Shown in pieces: positions 1 to 9,147 of a stretch of DNA of 64,000 bases (its first letter is position 1; each line of letters starts with the position of its first letter). Source of the stretch: Dehalococcoidia bacterium (GTDB lineage: Bacteria > Chloroflexota > Dehalococcoidia > SpSt-223). The notes under the pieces were generated by a model. That model saw nothing but the letters and a program-made list of their open reading frames with translations, was not told where the DNA came from and did no database searches. The stretch spans positions 62,001 through 126,000 of the forward strand of contig BPIC01000002.1 of assembly GCA_026003895.1 (NCBI GenBank). The letters run 5' to 3'. The position numbers and the translations under genes are program-made.

Positions 1-2166
1 CTCAAATGAGTCGATGAACGGACGGAACGCCAGCCAGCCGGCCACGATGACGATCACGACCGCGAGAACCGAACGAACGACTGACCGGAGGGTCACGCCG
101 CCAAGGAGCGGGACCAACGCCGCCAGCACGGCGAGCAACAGATACGTCGGGAAGTCCCAGCCGTTCGTCGCACGCAGCGCTCCGACGACGAGGCCGGCGG
201 CGAGCGCTGTGGCGACCCCGCCGCCGCTTGCCAGCGCGAGTGCCAATCCAAGCGCGAGAAGTGTCAGCGGGAGGGCGAGAAGGTGAGCATGCAGATCGGC
301 GAACAGGAAGGTGAAGAAGGGAAACTCGGTGATCGTGTTTTGCTCGGGCATCATCCGCGAGCTGTTCCAGTAGTTGAAGGCGACGCCGTCACCGCGCAGC
401 CACCCACCGATCGTCTGGATCGGAAGGTCGAGATTGCCGGCAACGGCAACGAACAGCGCTGTGAGGAGCGCGGCCAGCCTTGCCCGCTCTGGCCAGCCGG
501 CGAGCACGGCGAGGTTGCGGCCCAGTGATCCCGCAGCCAGCACCGTCATCGCGAAGAGACTGGGAATGGCGAGGTTGTACGCCACCTCGGGCGGGAGGCC
601 GGTCAGCCGCGCGAGGGTTCCCACGAGCTGCTGGCCGAAGTAGTAATAGTTCAGCGTCCCGCCGGCGAACCACGGATCGGTGGGCGGGAACACGGTCGAA
701 CGGGCCACTGCTGTCAAGATGGCGAGATCCATCGGCTTTTCGCCGCCGTAGACCGGTAGCCAGAGATCGGGATTGAGCGCCCGGATGCCGACGAACGGAA
801 GGAAGCTCGCAGCAAAGACGATTTCCCAGCCAACGAGCTGCCGCCATCGGGCGCGGAGGCCACGCCGAAGATCGCGCCGTGTTGCCAGTAGCGCAGTCGA
901 CACCGTCGCGGTCCCCCCGATCGCGATGACAATCGTCGTGCGGTCGAACGGCGCGACCGGAATGCTCGCCATCAGCCACGCGAGCCAGCCAACGATGAGC
1001 AGGCCGAATGGCCGCGCGAGCGGTAGCCCCCAATCGGGAAGCGGGCGGCAGGCGGCGGCAAGCAGGGGCAGCGCTGCGATCGCCAGCGTTGCCAGCGCGA
1101 CGTACCACATGAGGACGGGAAGGGGTCCGTCGCGCCACGGCAAATCAAAGACGGCATCCCACGGCGCAGCGGCGGCATTTGCCGCCAATCGCTCGGCGGG
1201 CTGCAACAGACCACTCGGTGGGAGCTCCGTCGGCGCTGGTGACGGGACCGCGGGGAGTGCGACGCGCGGGCCGGCAACGGACAGGATCGCGATGAGGCCA
1301 ATCGCCGCCGTAACAAGCCAAGCGCGCCGGCCTGTGCGAACCAGCGGGGCGAGCCCAGCGCCGCCGAGCCCAGCCAGCGCAGCGGTGACGGCCACGAGCG
1401 CTGCCTCGGGCTGGCGCCCGGGCCAGAGCAGGATTAGCGCCGGCACGATGAGCAGTGCCGCTCCCAGCCGTCGCCGGCCGTCCGCGCCGCGCCACCAGAG
1501 CAGTGTGCCCGTGCTCCCGAGCGTCAACAGGAGCAGCGTACCGATTGACAGCGGCGTCGGCGTCGCAGCGGGTGTGACTCCTTGCAGCGCCAAGAGCTGG
1601 GCAGCAACGCGGGAGACCGTCACCTCTCGCCCGCCAACGATGGTGCTCACGGCAGCGAACCCGAGGATCGCCGCCCCGCCTGCCACCACGAGACCGAGGA
1701 CGCCGTCCTCCACCATGCGCCGGCGCTCACCCTTCGCGGTCAGCGAGCGGAAGCCGGCTGCACCGATGGCGGGCAGGAGCACCACCGCGGCGAGCGATCC
1801 CGCGGTTGCCGCGCCCACGGCGAGGCCAAGTGCAACCGTCGAGCGAGGCGTCCATTGTCCGCAGACGAGCGCGGCGGCGATGACCGACGGGCCAACGACA
1901 AGCAGAGCCGCGTCCGCCGGCACGGCGGCGGTGAGCATGACCGTGAGCAGCCCGGAGACGAACGCGCCCCAACCTTGCCCGGCGGCGATCCGGACAGCGA
2001 GGACGAGCAGTCCGCTGCCCAGCGCGGCGAAGGCTGCGTCGCGGTGATGGAGTGCGCCGAGTGTGAGTCCGGCGACGAGACCGAGCGCGAGCCAACTCCA
2101 GCGGCTAGGGTGCTGGGCCGCCGGCGCGTCGGCGGAGCGCCCGATGGCCGGCTCAGCGGCGATCAC
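1..2166 (-). CDS. Chlor_Arch_YYY (DUF2298) integral membrane protein, 3' part beyond the window
   Basis: This is an open frame of at least 722 codons that runs off the left edge. Translating the minus strand from GTG 2166 gives a very hydrophobic protein. The first ~480 residues are membrane segments. The family's YYY motif follows (LNYYYFGQ, Tyr at about 507-509), and then EFPFFTFLFADLHAH with a DLHAH motif near 622-628. The motif set matches the Chlor_Arch_YYY/DUF2298 family, known from Chloroflexi and archaea and of unknown function. The long N-terminal extension before the motif fits the larger, multi-domain class of the family. The start is preceded by GGGAG and GAGG and lies 19 bases after the GT2 stop, so the two are probably cotranscribed. 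A role in glycan or polymer export or synthesis is only inferred from the neighbours. Confidence 0.85.
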   Translation of the reverse strand, partial: MIAAEPAIGRSADAPAAQHPSRWSWLALGLVAGLTLGALHHRDAAFAALGSGLLVLAVRIAAGQGWGAFVSGLLTVMLTAAVPADAALLVVGPSVIAAALVCGQWTPRSTVALGLAVGAATAGSLAAVVLLPAIGAAGFRSLTAKGERRRMVEDGVLGLVVAGGAAILGFAAVSTIVGGREVTVSRVAAQLLALQGVTPAATPTPLSIGTLLLLTLGSTGTLLWWRGADGRRRLGAALLIVPALILLWPGRQPEAALVAVTAALAGLGGAGLAPLVRTGRRAWLVTAAIGLIAILSVAGPRVALPAVPSPAPTELPPSGLLQPAERLAANAAAAPWDAVFDLPWRDGPLPVLMWYVALATLAIAALPLLAAACRPLPDWGLPLARPFGLLIVGWLAWLMASIPVAPFDRTTIVIAIGGTATVSTALLATRRDLRRGLRARWRQLVGWEIVFAASFLPFVGIRALNPDLWLPVYGGEKPMDLAILTAVARSTVFPPTDPWFAGGTLNYYYFGQQLVGTLARLTGLPPEVAYNLAIPSLFAMTVLAAGSLGRNLAVLAGWPERARLAALLTALFVAVAGNLDLPIQTIGGWLRGDGVAFNYWNSSRMMPEQNTITEFPFFTFLFADLHAHLLALPLTLLALGLALALASGGGVATALAAGLVVGALRATNGWDFPTYLLLAVLAALVPLLGGVTLRSVVRSVLAVVIVIVAGWLAFRPFIDSFE

Positions 2167-2185
2167 CGCGCCTGCCTCGCTCTCC

Positions 2186-3190
2186 CTAACGGCGGCGGAG
2201 CAGGCGCCCGCCGCGCCGCGCCGCCCCGACGGCGATCCCGGCCGCTTGGCTCGTGGCACGCACCCATGTCAGCAATGGGACGACCGCGGCAACCTCTGGG
2301 TCACTGCGCCAGCAGCGTGCCGCAAGCGGTGCGCTCGAAGCCAGAAGGGCACCTGCCGCCAGTCCTGCCAGCAGCCGGGCCGGCCGCAGCACCAAGCCGG
2401 CAGCGCCGAAGCCGAGCACGGCCGCCGCTAGGCCGATCTGCGCCACAACGAGGCGTGGCTGGCGGCTGTCATTCCCCAATTTGCTTGGGTGTGCTTCATA
2501 GACGTCGACCCAAAGCTTTGCAGCACGCGCCTTGGTCCGGGCGAAATCGGCGACCGTCTCCCGATGCCGATGGTAGACCACGGCGTCGGCCGCAAAGGCA
2601 AGCCGGTAGCCGCGCTGCGCCGCTCGGAACGAGAGCTCGATGTCCTCAACAGGCGGATACCGCGGGTCGAAGCCGCCAAGCAGCGTAAACGGTTCCCGCC
2701 GATAGGCGGCGGCGTAGCCATCGATGAAGTCGAGCGGATCGGCACGGCGCAACTGCTCGTATTTTTGTTCGAACTCCTGCTGAATGAAGCGCGGGACGAG
2801 CCCAGTCTGCTTGGTGCGGTAGCGCCCCTTCACCCCGACGATCGCGGGATCGGCGAAGGGCGCGAGCATCCGCTCGACCCAGTCGGGAGCAGGCTCGCAA
2901 TCGGCGTCGGTGAACAGCACGATCTCCCCGCTTGTCGCCCACGCGCCGCGATTGCGCGCCGTCGCTTGGTTCTCATGCTCCTGCCGGATCAACCGAACTC
3001 CGAAGGCGTCTGGGATTGCGGCGGTGCCGTCTTCGGAACCGTCGTCGACGACGACGATCTCGTTCGGATCGATCGGCGTCGTCTGGCGGCGGAGCGCGGC
3101 AAGGCAGGCCGGAAGGGTCTCCGCGGCGTTGTACGCCGGAATCACCACCGACACTCGCGGGGTCGACCGGTTAGCGCCGAAGCGTGACAT
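2186..3190 (-). CDS. family 2 glycosyltransferase with C-terminal membrane anchor
   Basis: The 334-residue protein has a GT-A fold at the N-terminus: SVVIPAYNAAE (14-24), VVDDGSEDG (47-55), a metal-binding FTDADCEP (DxD-like, D95 and D97) and a VEDIELSFR acceptor-side acidic motif near 181-189. It should move a sugar from a nucleotide donor to an acceptor at the inner face of the membrane. Residues about 245-320 are hydrophobic and probably form membrane helices. It overlaps the end of the upstream glycoside-hydrolase gene by 20 bases and is followed closely by the YYY gene, which suggests a three-gene surface-sugar operon. Substrate is not readable from sequence. Confidence 0.9.
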   Translation of the reverse strand: MSRFGANRSTPRVSVVIPAYNAAETLPACLAALRRQTTPIDPNEIVVVDDGSEDGTAAIPDAFGVRLIRQEHENQATARNRGAWATSGEIVLFTDADCEPAPDWVERMLAPFADPAIVGVKGRYRTKQTGLVPRFIQQEFEQKYEQLRRADPLDFIDGYAAAYRREPFTLLGGFDPRYPPVEDIELSFRAAQRGYRLAFAADAVVYHRHRETVADFARTKARAAKLWVDVYEAHPSKLGNDSRQPRLVVAQIGLAAAVLGFGAAGLVLRPARLLAGLAAGALLASSAPLAARCWRSDPEVAAVVPLLTWVRATSQAAGIAVGAARRGGRLLRRR

Positions 3191-5318
3191 AGACCGGGCT
3201 CTCCGTCACCGTAAGGGTGGCGCTACTGCCGCTCCGATTGACCGGAACGACTGCGCCCATCGTATCGCGGACGACAATGAGGCGGTCGGCGGGAAGCTCG
3301 ACGGTCCGCCGTGCGGTCGTGCTGTATCTATCGCCTTGGCGCTGTGGTCCGGCGTCGATCCAGAGCACCCATTTCTCCAGATCACCGCTCGCAAACACGT
3401 ACTTCTGCAGCGCATCACAAAAATAGGGACCACTGTCGCAGACCCGCGCCGGGCTCGTGCCGTAGGTCGGCTCACTCTCGGTGCGGACAAAGCGCAGGCC
3501 CGCCAGCTCCTTTACCCACGTCTGGTACACCACAAACGGCGGCTTCACCTCACCACTCGGGCTCAGCAACCCCCAGCGGTCATTCGGGTCGTCGCTGTCC
3601 CGCAGCGTGAACCAGATCACCGCTTGGACACCTCGCCCATCCGGTCGGCCCGCGTCCACCAGCCCGAGCGTCAGCGCCTGCGCCACATAGTTTGCCTGCG
3701 CCGTCGCCGTCGCCGGCGTCCCATCGAGCACGATCCCCGTCTCAGCCACCAGCACCGGCTTCGCCACCCCAACCTCGGCCATCGTTCGCCGAAATCCCTC
3801 CGCCTTGCCCAGCAGCGACGTCCCAAACTGCTCCCAGTTCCGCCGGAAAAACGGAAAGTAGTTGAACGAGGCAACATCGAAGCTGCCACCAGCGTTCCCC
3901 TTCGCCGGGTCCAGCACCTCGCGCAGAAAGGCACAATTGAAGCTCGCTCCGCAGCCATCCGCCGCCAGCGGCCCCATCACGACGACCGCCGCAGGATCTG
4001 CCGCTTTGATCACCGGATAGGTCGCGCGGAGCATCGCGCCGTACTCCGTTGGATGATTGCCCCAACAGCCACCACCCCACCCCCCGCCAAACTTGTCGTT
4101 CGGGTTCTGGATGCGGAAGTCCGGCTCGTTGTACAGCATCCACATCCGGACGCTGTAGGGCGGCTGCGAATAGCGCTCCACGGCAGCGCGGACAAACTGC
4201 AGCCACCGGTCTTGCATCGCCGCGCTGCGGAAGGGTCCACAGGTGGGAAACGCCGCCCACGAGGGCGGGTCGACAATGTTGACCAGCGGTTGGACACCAC
4301 GCTCCCGCAGCAGCCGGATCGCTCGGTCGCTGGCCGACCAGTTGTAGCTCGGCGGCGACGTCTCGGTCGGCTCGACGTCTTCCCACGTCAAGAACGTCCG
4401 GACCCAGCCTGCGCCGCTCTCACCGATTCGGGTCATGAACAGGTCGTCGGTAAGCGGCTTGTGCCAGAGCCCGGCGATGGACGATTTCGTTGATGGCGGG
4501 CCGGGCGGCAGCGGGCTCGCGAGACTGGAGGCGTTCGGTGGTGGCGCCGGCTGGGGCGCTGAGGTGGGCGTCGTCGAGATGCCCACGCCGGGAAGGTCCC
4601 CCGCCGGAGTGCGCGGGAGGATGGCTTGGGCAGGATAAAGCCCGGCTTCCTTACCGACGTCACCACCGTTTGCAACGACCACTTGCCCAGCACGTGCCCA
4701 CGGGACGTCGACCTTCCATTGTTGAAACACTTTGCGCTGGGCACGGATAACGACCACGTTCGACAGCTCGTGCACACCCATCGGCAGTCCGTTCAACGCG
4801 ACCGGATCAGCCGCCGCGAAGTAGGCAGCCTTGATCGCCGGATAGGGGTCCAACAGCGCCTGATGTGCAGCGACGATCTGTTCCCAGCCCTTGCCTCGGT
4901 CGCTCGACCAATCGTTGGAGCGCGGCACTTGGCGCACGGCGAGCAGCCACTCGTCCTTGCCGGCGGCGCTCAGTTCATCGAAGACGTTCACGATCGCGAC
5001 GGTTCGGCTGTCCGGACGCCATTGCAGCACGACCTTTTGAAAGGCCTGGACGGTGAAGCCGTTCCAGACGAAGCGGTCAGAGATCGGATAGCCAACATCG
5101 TCGACGCCGCCGTAGCGCTGGAACCAGTCCCAAAACGGGATGCCTCCGTTGTTGGTGACACTGAATCCGACGTCTCCTCCCCCTGCCTTGCCGTTCGCTT
5201 GGCTATAGAACCAGCCTCCCGGCACAGGAAAGTCGTCCCGCGCCTGGGCGCCGGTTGGAGACAACCCGATGATGCAGACCAAGAGCAGGGCAAGCGAGAG
5301 GGACCGCCGAACGGTCAC
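3171..5318 (-). CDS. secreted glycoside-hydrolase-like TIM-barrel protein with N-terminal repeat module
   Basis: The GTG at 5318 follows AGGAGG with 4-base spacing and gives a clean signal peptide (1-26, ending GAQA). Longer in-frame starts upstream lack both features. The mature 715-residue protein has a two-lobed module (about 30-235, with FWDWFQRYGGV and GYPISDRF), a Pro/Ser/Thr linker (240-280) and a TIM-barrel-like domain (285-640). That domain has WMLYNEPD (E398, likely acid/base) and VLVAETG (E526, likely nucleophile). This spacing fits clan GH-A retaining enzymes (GH5/GH39-like). It probably acts outside the cell on a polysaccharide or glycan. The same N-terminal module occurs in the protein at 11929-15081. 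Exact family is uncertain. Confidence 0.8.
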   Translation of the reverse strand: MTVRRSLSLALLLVCIIGLSPTGAQARDDFPVPGGWFYSQANGKAGGGDVGFSVTNNGGIPFWDWFQRYGGVDDVGYPISDRFVWNGFTVQAFQKVVLQWRPDSRTVAIVNVFDELSAAGKDEWLLAVRQVPRSNDWSSDRGKGWEQIVAAHQALLDPYPAIKAAYFAAADPVALNGLPMGVHELSNVVVIRAQRKVFQQWKVDVPWARAGQVVVANGGDVGKEAGLYPAQAILPRTPAGDLPGVGISTTPTSAPQPAPPPNASSLASPLPPGPPSTKSSIAGLWHKPLTDDLFMTRIGESGAGWVRTFLTWEDVEPTETSPPSYNWSASDRAIRLLRERGVQPLVNIVDPPSWAAFPTCGPFRSAAMQDRWLQFVRAAVERYSQPPYSVRMWMLYNEPDFRIQNPNDKFGGGWGGGCWGNHPTEYGAMLRATYPVIKAADPAAVVVMGPLAADGCGASFNCAFLREVLDPAKGNAGGSFDVASFNYFPFFRRNWEQFGTSLLGKAEGFRRTMAEVGVAKPVLVAETGIVLDGTPATATAQANYVAQALTLGLVDAGRPDGRGVQAVIWFTLRDSDDPNDRWGLLSPSGEVKPPFVVYQTWVKELAGLRFVRTESEPTYGTSPARVCDSGPYFCDALQKYVFASGDLEKWVLWIDAGPQRQGDRYSTTARRTVELPADRLIVVRDTMGAVVPVNRSGSSATLTVTESPVYVTLRR

Positions 5319-5493
5319 GTGTCCTCCTAGGGTGCGGTGTCGGCCTGACCCGCCGACGTAGGCGCTAGCGTTGTCAGCCGAGCAAACGGTACGGTTTACA
5401 CCGACGACAGGCGCTCCGGGCCGCAGGCAAGGCCAGGCAAAGGGTAGCGGTTGGGCGTAGGAGCTACAACGACGACGGACACAAGGGAGCGGC

Positions 5494-6231
5494 ATGAAGG
5501 GGCTGATTGGCAGTCTGGCAGGTCTTTTCCTTCTGACGGGCTGTGTTGCGACGAGGAGCGGAGGTCCGTCCAGCCAGCCGCTCGACTGTGCGCTGACGGG
5601 CGGGCTGACCGCGCCGGTCGGTACCCAGTGGGTCGACGCCGCGTACGCCGCCATTGAGGACTGGCCGAAACCGGGCGCTATCGGACTCTGGGATCTCGAA
5701 TCGCTTGGCTCACCAACCGCCCGGCATATTCGAAGCGTTGCGACACTTGCCGATGCCCCTCACGCGGCCATCTTTCCGGCGACGGCCTACGTCGTGCGAA
5801 CCGACGTCGAAGGGGTCGCGGTGGCAACCCTCTTCCGCTTCTATGAAGAGCGTGAGGATGGCTTGTATTGGCTTGGCGACAGTGACGAGACACTGGCAGT
5901 GACCGTTTCGCCGCCGCAGAAGTTCCTGCCGCGCACGCTTCGGGTTGGCCAGCGTTGGGAGCAGAGGTACCGCGACTCGCGCTTCGAGGTGGAGGTCACC
6001 TCCGAGCATGAAGTCATCGGTTGCGGCGAGGTGCGGGTGCCGGCGGGTCGGTTTGCCAACGCGCTCTTGCTGCGTTCGAGCTACCGCTATGCCGACAGCC
6101 CGGCGTCGTCGATTGTCCACTCGTGGCATGCACCGGAGGTGGGCCTTGTCGCTGCCGCAACCGTTTCCAGCGTTGCCGAGTCGACCGCAACGGTGTCGGC
6201 GCTGCTCGAGTATCGGCCTGCTGGTCGCTGA
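5494..6231 (+). CDS. lipoprotein of unknown function
   Basis: The 245-residue protein begins MKGLIGSLAGLFLLTGC, a lipoprotein signal with lipobox LTGC (Cys17), so the mature protein should be anchored to the outer face of the membrane. The rest is probably a beta-rich domain. A GCGEVRVPAGRFANALLLR stretch resembles the C-terminal part of DUF3108-type periplasmic proteins, but I do not assign it to a family. The ATG follows AAGGGAGCGGC. It diverges from the glycoside hydrolase at 5318 and is followed after 5 bases by a receiver-domain gene. Confidence 0.75.
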   Translation: MKGLIGSLAGLFLLTGCVATRSGGPSSQPLDCALTGGLTAPVGTQWVDAAYAAIEDWPKPGAIGLWDLESLGSPTARHIRSVATLADAPHAAIFPATAYVVRTDVEGVAVATLFRFYEEREDGLYWLGDSDETLAVTVSPPQKFLPRTLRVGQRWEQRYRDSRFEVEVTSEHEVIGCGEVRVPAGRFANALLLRSSYRYADSPASSIVHSWHAPEVGLVAAATVSSVAESTATVSALLEYRPAGR

Positions 6232-6236
6232 GCGCG

Positions 6237-6596
6237 GTGAGCGATCTGTTCGTCCCGCCGGAGTGGGTGCTCCTCGTCGCCGATCCCACAACTGCCGCGC
6301 CGCTTGACCGGGCGCTCACCGCGGAGAGCATCACCGTCCGGCAGGCAGCCGACCGTGAACAGTTCGAACGGCTGCTCCGCCTCGGTCGACCGGCGGCGGC
6401 AGTCGTCGACCTCGATCACCCGTTCGGCGCCGTGGCAGTCGCCGAACTCGCGGCGCTCGGCATCCTGACGGCTGTCCTCAGCGCCGAAGGAACTCGGCTC
6501 CGGGAAGCCCTGCGGCTCGTGCCGACGGCTCTGCAGAAGCCGGTGGGTCTGCGGGCGTTTACTCGCACTGTCGACGGGCTCCTCGGCCGTCGCTAA
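6237..6596 (+). CDS. stand-alone response-regulator receiver domain (CheY-like)
   Basis: The 119-residue protein starts at GTG 6237 just after the lipoprotein stop. A longer frame upstream is an overlap artefact. The receiver landmarks are recognisable in order: an N-terminal acidic position (LLVADPTT), the phospho-acceptor strand AVVDLDHP, a Ser/Thr position in AVLSAEG, and the Lys-Pro pair LQKPV. The first acidic pocket is reduced to a single Asp, so phosphorylation may be weak or absent. There is no output domain and no adjacent kinase. It may bind a partner protein in trans. Family call is moderately sure; function is unknown. Confidence 0.6.
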   Translation: MSDLFVPPEWVLLVADPTTAAPLDRALTAESITVRQAADREQFERLLRLGRPAAAVVDLDHPFGAVAVAELAALGILTAVLSAEGTRLREALRLVPTALQKPVGLRAFTRTVDGLLGRR

Positions 6597-6900
6597 GGCC
6601 GCGTCGGGAGGTCTGCGGCCCGCCGCAGGTCTGGGCGGGGATCGTCCCCCAAGGTCGGAACGACAACGCTGCGGCGTTCGGTCTGTATCGAAGTGCTCCT
6701 TTGCCCATCGCGTGATCCGGCTGCCCGGCCGGGGCCGGCCGCATCGATTGCCCCGAAAACACTGGTTTCACCCCACTCCGCTATGATGGCGCGAGCGTCT
6801 CACCGGGCGGATTGCCAAGCGTCGGACCGCAAGCAGCACGCTGACCGATGCGAAGGCCAAAGGCTTCTCGTCTGACGGGGTCCAGAGCCGGGATTGCACC
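6597..6900 (+). other. 304-base stretch with no convincing gene
   Basis: I see no conserved protein in any frame. A perfect 6-base-pair hairpin (CTGCGG at 6613-6618 with CCGCAG at 6623-6628) follows the receiver gene but has no T tract, so it is a weak terminator at best. A TATGAT box at 6782-6787 lies about 115 bases before comEC without a clear -35. Confidence 0.4.
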
Positions 6901-9096
6901 ATGATTGGAGTGCGCCGCTGGCAGACAAGCGTGGTGACCGCTCGGGCGATCGCGGCTGGAGAGGTGCCGCCCCCAATCGTGATTGCCGCTGTTGCGGTGA
7001 CCGTCGGGGTGGCGCTCGCTGGTTGGCTGCCGGTCGTTCCCCTTGCCGGCGTTGCCGGAGCGGCAGGGGCGGCGGCGCTTGCGCTGGCACTCCGCCGTCG
7101 GGTCGTCAGCCTCGCTGCGCTCGCACTCGTATGTCTCATCGTCGGCGCGCTGCGTGCCGAGGCCGTCCGCACTCCGAGCATCGATGACATCAGCCGCGCG
7201 AATGGCCAGCAGACGGTGGTTCACGGCGTGGTTGCCGATCTCGGCGATCGGCGCGAGAAGTTTCAGCGGCATGTGATTGCGGTAACAGGCTTGGGTGAGC
7301 CGGCGTCGCCAGCCTCCGGCCGACTACAGGTGGATCTTGGGCCGGCAGAACGGCTGCTTCCCGGCGAGGTCATCATCCTGCGCGGGCGCCTCGAAGCGCC
7401 GCCGAGCTTCGCGGGATTCGACTATCGCGCTGTTCTGGAGCGACAAGGCATTCGCTCCACCATGCGCTTTCCCGAGGTGACGCGCACCGGCGAGCGGTCT
7501 GGAGCACCGCTTGTGGCTGAACTGGCGGCGTTGCGCGAGCACCTTCGGGACAGCCTCGGACGGTCACTCCCACAGCCGCAGGCCGCGATCGCCGCCGGGT
7601 TGGTGATCGGCGGGCGGGAGGACCTGCCGGCCGCGCTCCGCGAGGCATTTGCTCGCACCGGAACAAGCCACCTGCTCGCTGTCTCGGGCTATAACATGAT
7701 GCTCGTCGCCGCAGGCACACTCGGGCTGCTCGTCCCGCTTCTCGGGCGGCGGCGCGCTGCTCTTGGGGCGATCGTCGCTGTCTGGCTGTTCGCCGGGGTG
7801 ACGGCGACCACGCCAGCCGTGCTGCGCGCAGCGGTGATGACGTCGCTTGGCCTCGTCGGCTTGCTGTTTGGCCGGCAGCGAAGCGGGCTTCTCCTCCTCG
7901 CGATCGCGGTCGCCGGAATGGCTCTGGCAACTCCCAGCGTCATTGACGATGTGGGGTTTCAATTGAGTGTCGCAGCGACGGCCGGGCTGCTGCTCGTTGC
8001 TTCTCGCCTCGACGGTTGGCTGCGGCGGGTTGCACTGTTTCGTTTGTCCTGGCTCGCACCCCTTCGCGAGGCGACGGCCTCGACCACCGCTGCCGTGGTG
8101 GCGACGTTGCCGATCGTCGTCTTGACGTTTGGCATGGTTTCGGTCGTGGCAACTCCCGTAAATGTGCTCGCTGCGCCGCTGATCGCTCCGGCGATGGCTA
8201 CCGCGGCGCTCTGTAGCGTCGCTGGGCTACTCAGCCCGCCGCTTGGCCAGCTCCTCGCCCCGCCTGCTTGGCTCTTCACGAGTGCGCTCGCTGCTCTCGT
8301 CGAGATGGCCGCCGCGTTGCCTGGCGCGGCGGTCGAGGTCGCCGCGCCGCCCGCCGAAATCGTCGCGCTGGTGTACTTCGCCGCCGGGTTGGCGCTCCTC
8401 GCGCCGGTTCGGCGGGCCGTCGTCACCGGTCTGCACACCGGGGGCGGCCGCGGGTTGGCCTTTCTTGCCCTTGCTGTGCTTGCCGCCGTGATGAGTTGGG
8501 CAGCAGTTCTCGCGACGCGCGAGGGGGAGGCGGCGATCGCCATTGTCGAGGACGGCGCAGTTGCCCGGACTCCGGGTGGGCGTACGATCGTCGTCGATGG
8601 TGGCAGGAACGCGGGGCCGTTGCTTGCGGAACTCGACCGACTGCTGCCGATCTGGGACCGCCGGGTCGATCTTTACGTCGCCACGGCGTGGCGGCCGGAG
8701 CAGGGCGGTGCGCTCAACGACGTGGTGCGTCGGGTCCCCGTCGATCGCGTGGCAGGGCCGCCCTTGCCCGAGGACGACCGGCGGTGGGCAGCGCTGATGA
8801 GCGAGCGTCAGCTCGCTCTCACCGTGATCGATCGGCCAACCGACGTGGCGCTTGGCGATGGATCGCATCTCTGGCTGGAGCCGGCGGCTGCACTGGCCGT
8901 GCGGCTCGCCTTGCCATCCGCCACGGTCGCCTTGAGCGAGGCCGGCCGACGCCGCGGGGCGTCGATCGGGGTTGCCAAGGAGGGCGGGACACCGCCGGTG
9001 GTGGCAATCGGGGGCACGCGCTATGCGATTGCGCGACACGGCGCGGTGCGGCTGGTGTTCGGTCCAGAACTGCGGGTGTACCTCGACCGACCGTGA
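6901..9096 (+). CDS. comEC: ComEC/Rec2-type DNA uptake channel, degenerate C-terminal domain
   Basis: The 731-residue protein has N-terminal membrane segments, a DUF4131-like soluble region (about 70-200), and the ComEC competence domain with the typical GTSHLLAVSGYNMMLV and several hydrophobic helices (about 225-530). A C-terminal domain resembles the metallo-beta-lactamase part. ComEC carries single-stranded DNA through the membrane during transformation. In the C-terminal domain the VVDGGRN strand is kept but the metal-binding HxHxDH is replaced by VATAWRPEQGG, so the hydrolase site looks lost. No strong ribosome site precedes ATG 6901. GTG codons at 6931, 6964 and 6979 are alternatives. 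Confidence 0.85.
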   Translation: MIGVRRWQTSVVTARAIAAGEVPPPIVIAAVAVTVGVALAGWLPVVPLAGVAGAAGAAALALALRRRVVSLAALALVCLIVGALRAEAVRTPSIDDISRANGQQTVVHGVVADLGDRREKFQRHVIAVTGLGEPASPASGRLQVDLGPAERLLPGEVIILRGRLEAPPSFAGFDYRAVLERQGIRSTMRFPEVTRTGERSGAPLVAELAALREHLRDSLGRSLPQPQAAIAAGLVIGGREDLPAALREAFARTGTSHLLAVSGYNMMLVAAGTLGLLVPLLGRRRAALGAIVAVWLFAGVTATTPAVLRAAVMTSLGLVGLLFGRQRSGLLLLAIAVAGMALATPSVIDDVGFQLSVAATAGLLLVASRLDGWLRRVALFRLSWLAPLREATASTTAAVVATLPIVVLTFGMVSVVATPVNVLAAPLIAPAMATAALCSVAGLLSPPLGQLLAPPAWLFTSALAALVEMAAALPGAAVEVAAPPAEIVALVYFAAGLALLAPVRRAVVTGLHTGGGRGLAFLALAVLAAVMSWAAVLATREGEAAIAIVEDGAVARTPGGRTIVVDGGRNAGPLLAELDRLLPIWDRRVDLYVATAWRPEQGGALNDVVRRVPVDRVAGPPLPEDDRRWAALMSERQLALTVIDRPTDVALGDGSHLWLEPAAALAVRLALPSATVALSEAGRRRGASIGVAKEGGTPPVVAIGGTRYAIARHGAVRLVFGPELRVYLDRP

Positions 9097-9119
9097 GCCG
9101 GCGGCCGGTGACCGCCTGG

Positions 9120-9125
9120 TATCAT
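9120..9125 (+). promoter_or_regulatory. probable -10 box (TATCAT) for the zinc-ribbon gene
   Basis: TATCAT ends 22 bases before ATG 9148, with a purine-rich ribosome site (AAGGGAGAGGG) in between. No good -35 is visible. Confidence 0.35.
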
Positions 9126-9147
9126 TGCCTCGAAGGGAGAGGGACTC

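Noticed and set aside
773-2688. Long plus-strand open frames at 773-2047 and 1582-2688
   Set aside because: They are shadows of the YYY and GT2 genes on the minus strand. Composition is Arg/Pro/Ala-rich and shows no family pattern, whereas the minus-strand frame has the YYY and DLHAH motifs.
5319-5654. Extending the glycoside hydrolase start to 5654
   Set aside because: The extension would overlap the divergent lipoprotein gene and lose the signal peptide; AGGAGG sits directly before GTG 5318.
6782-6787. TATGAT as a comEC promoter
   Set aside because: No -35 at 15-19 bases and about 113 bases from the start; could be chance in this sequence.
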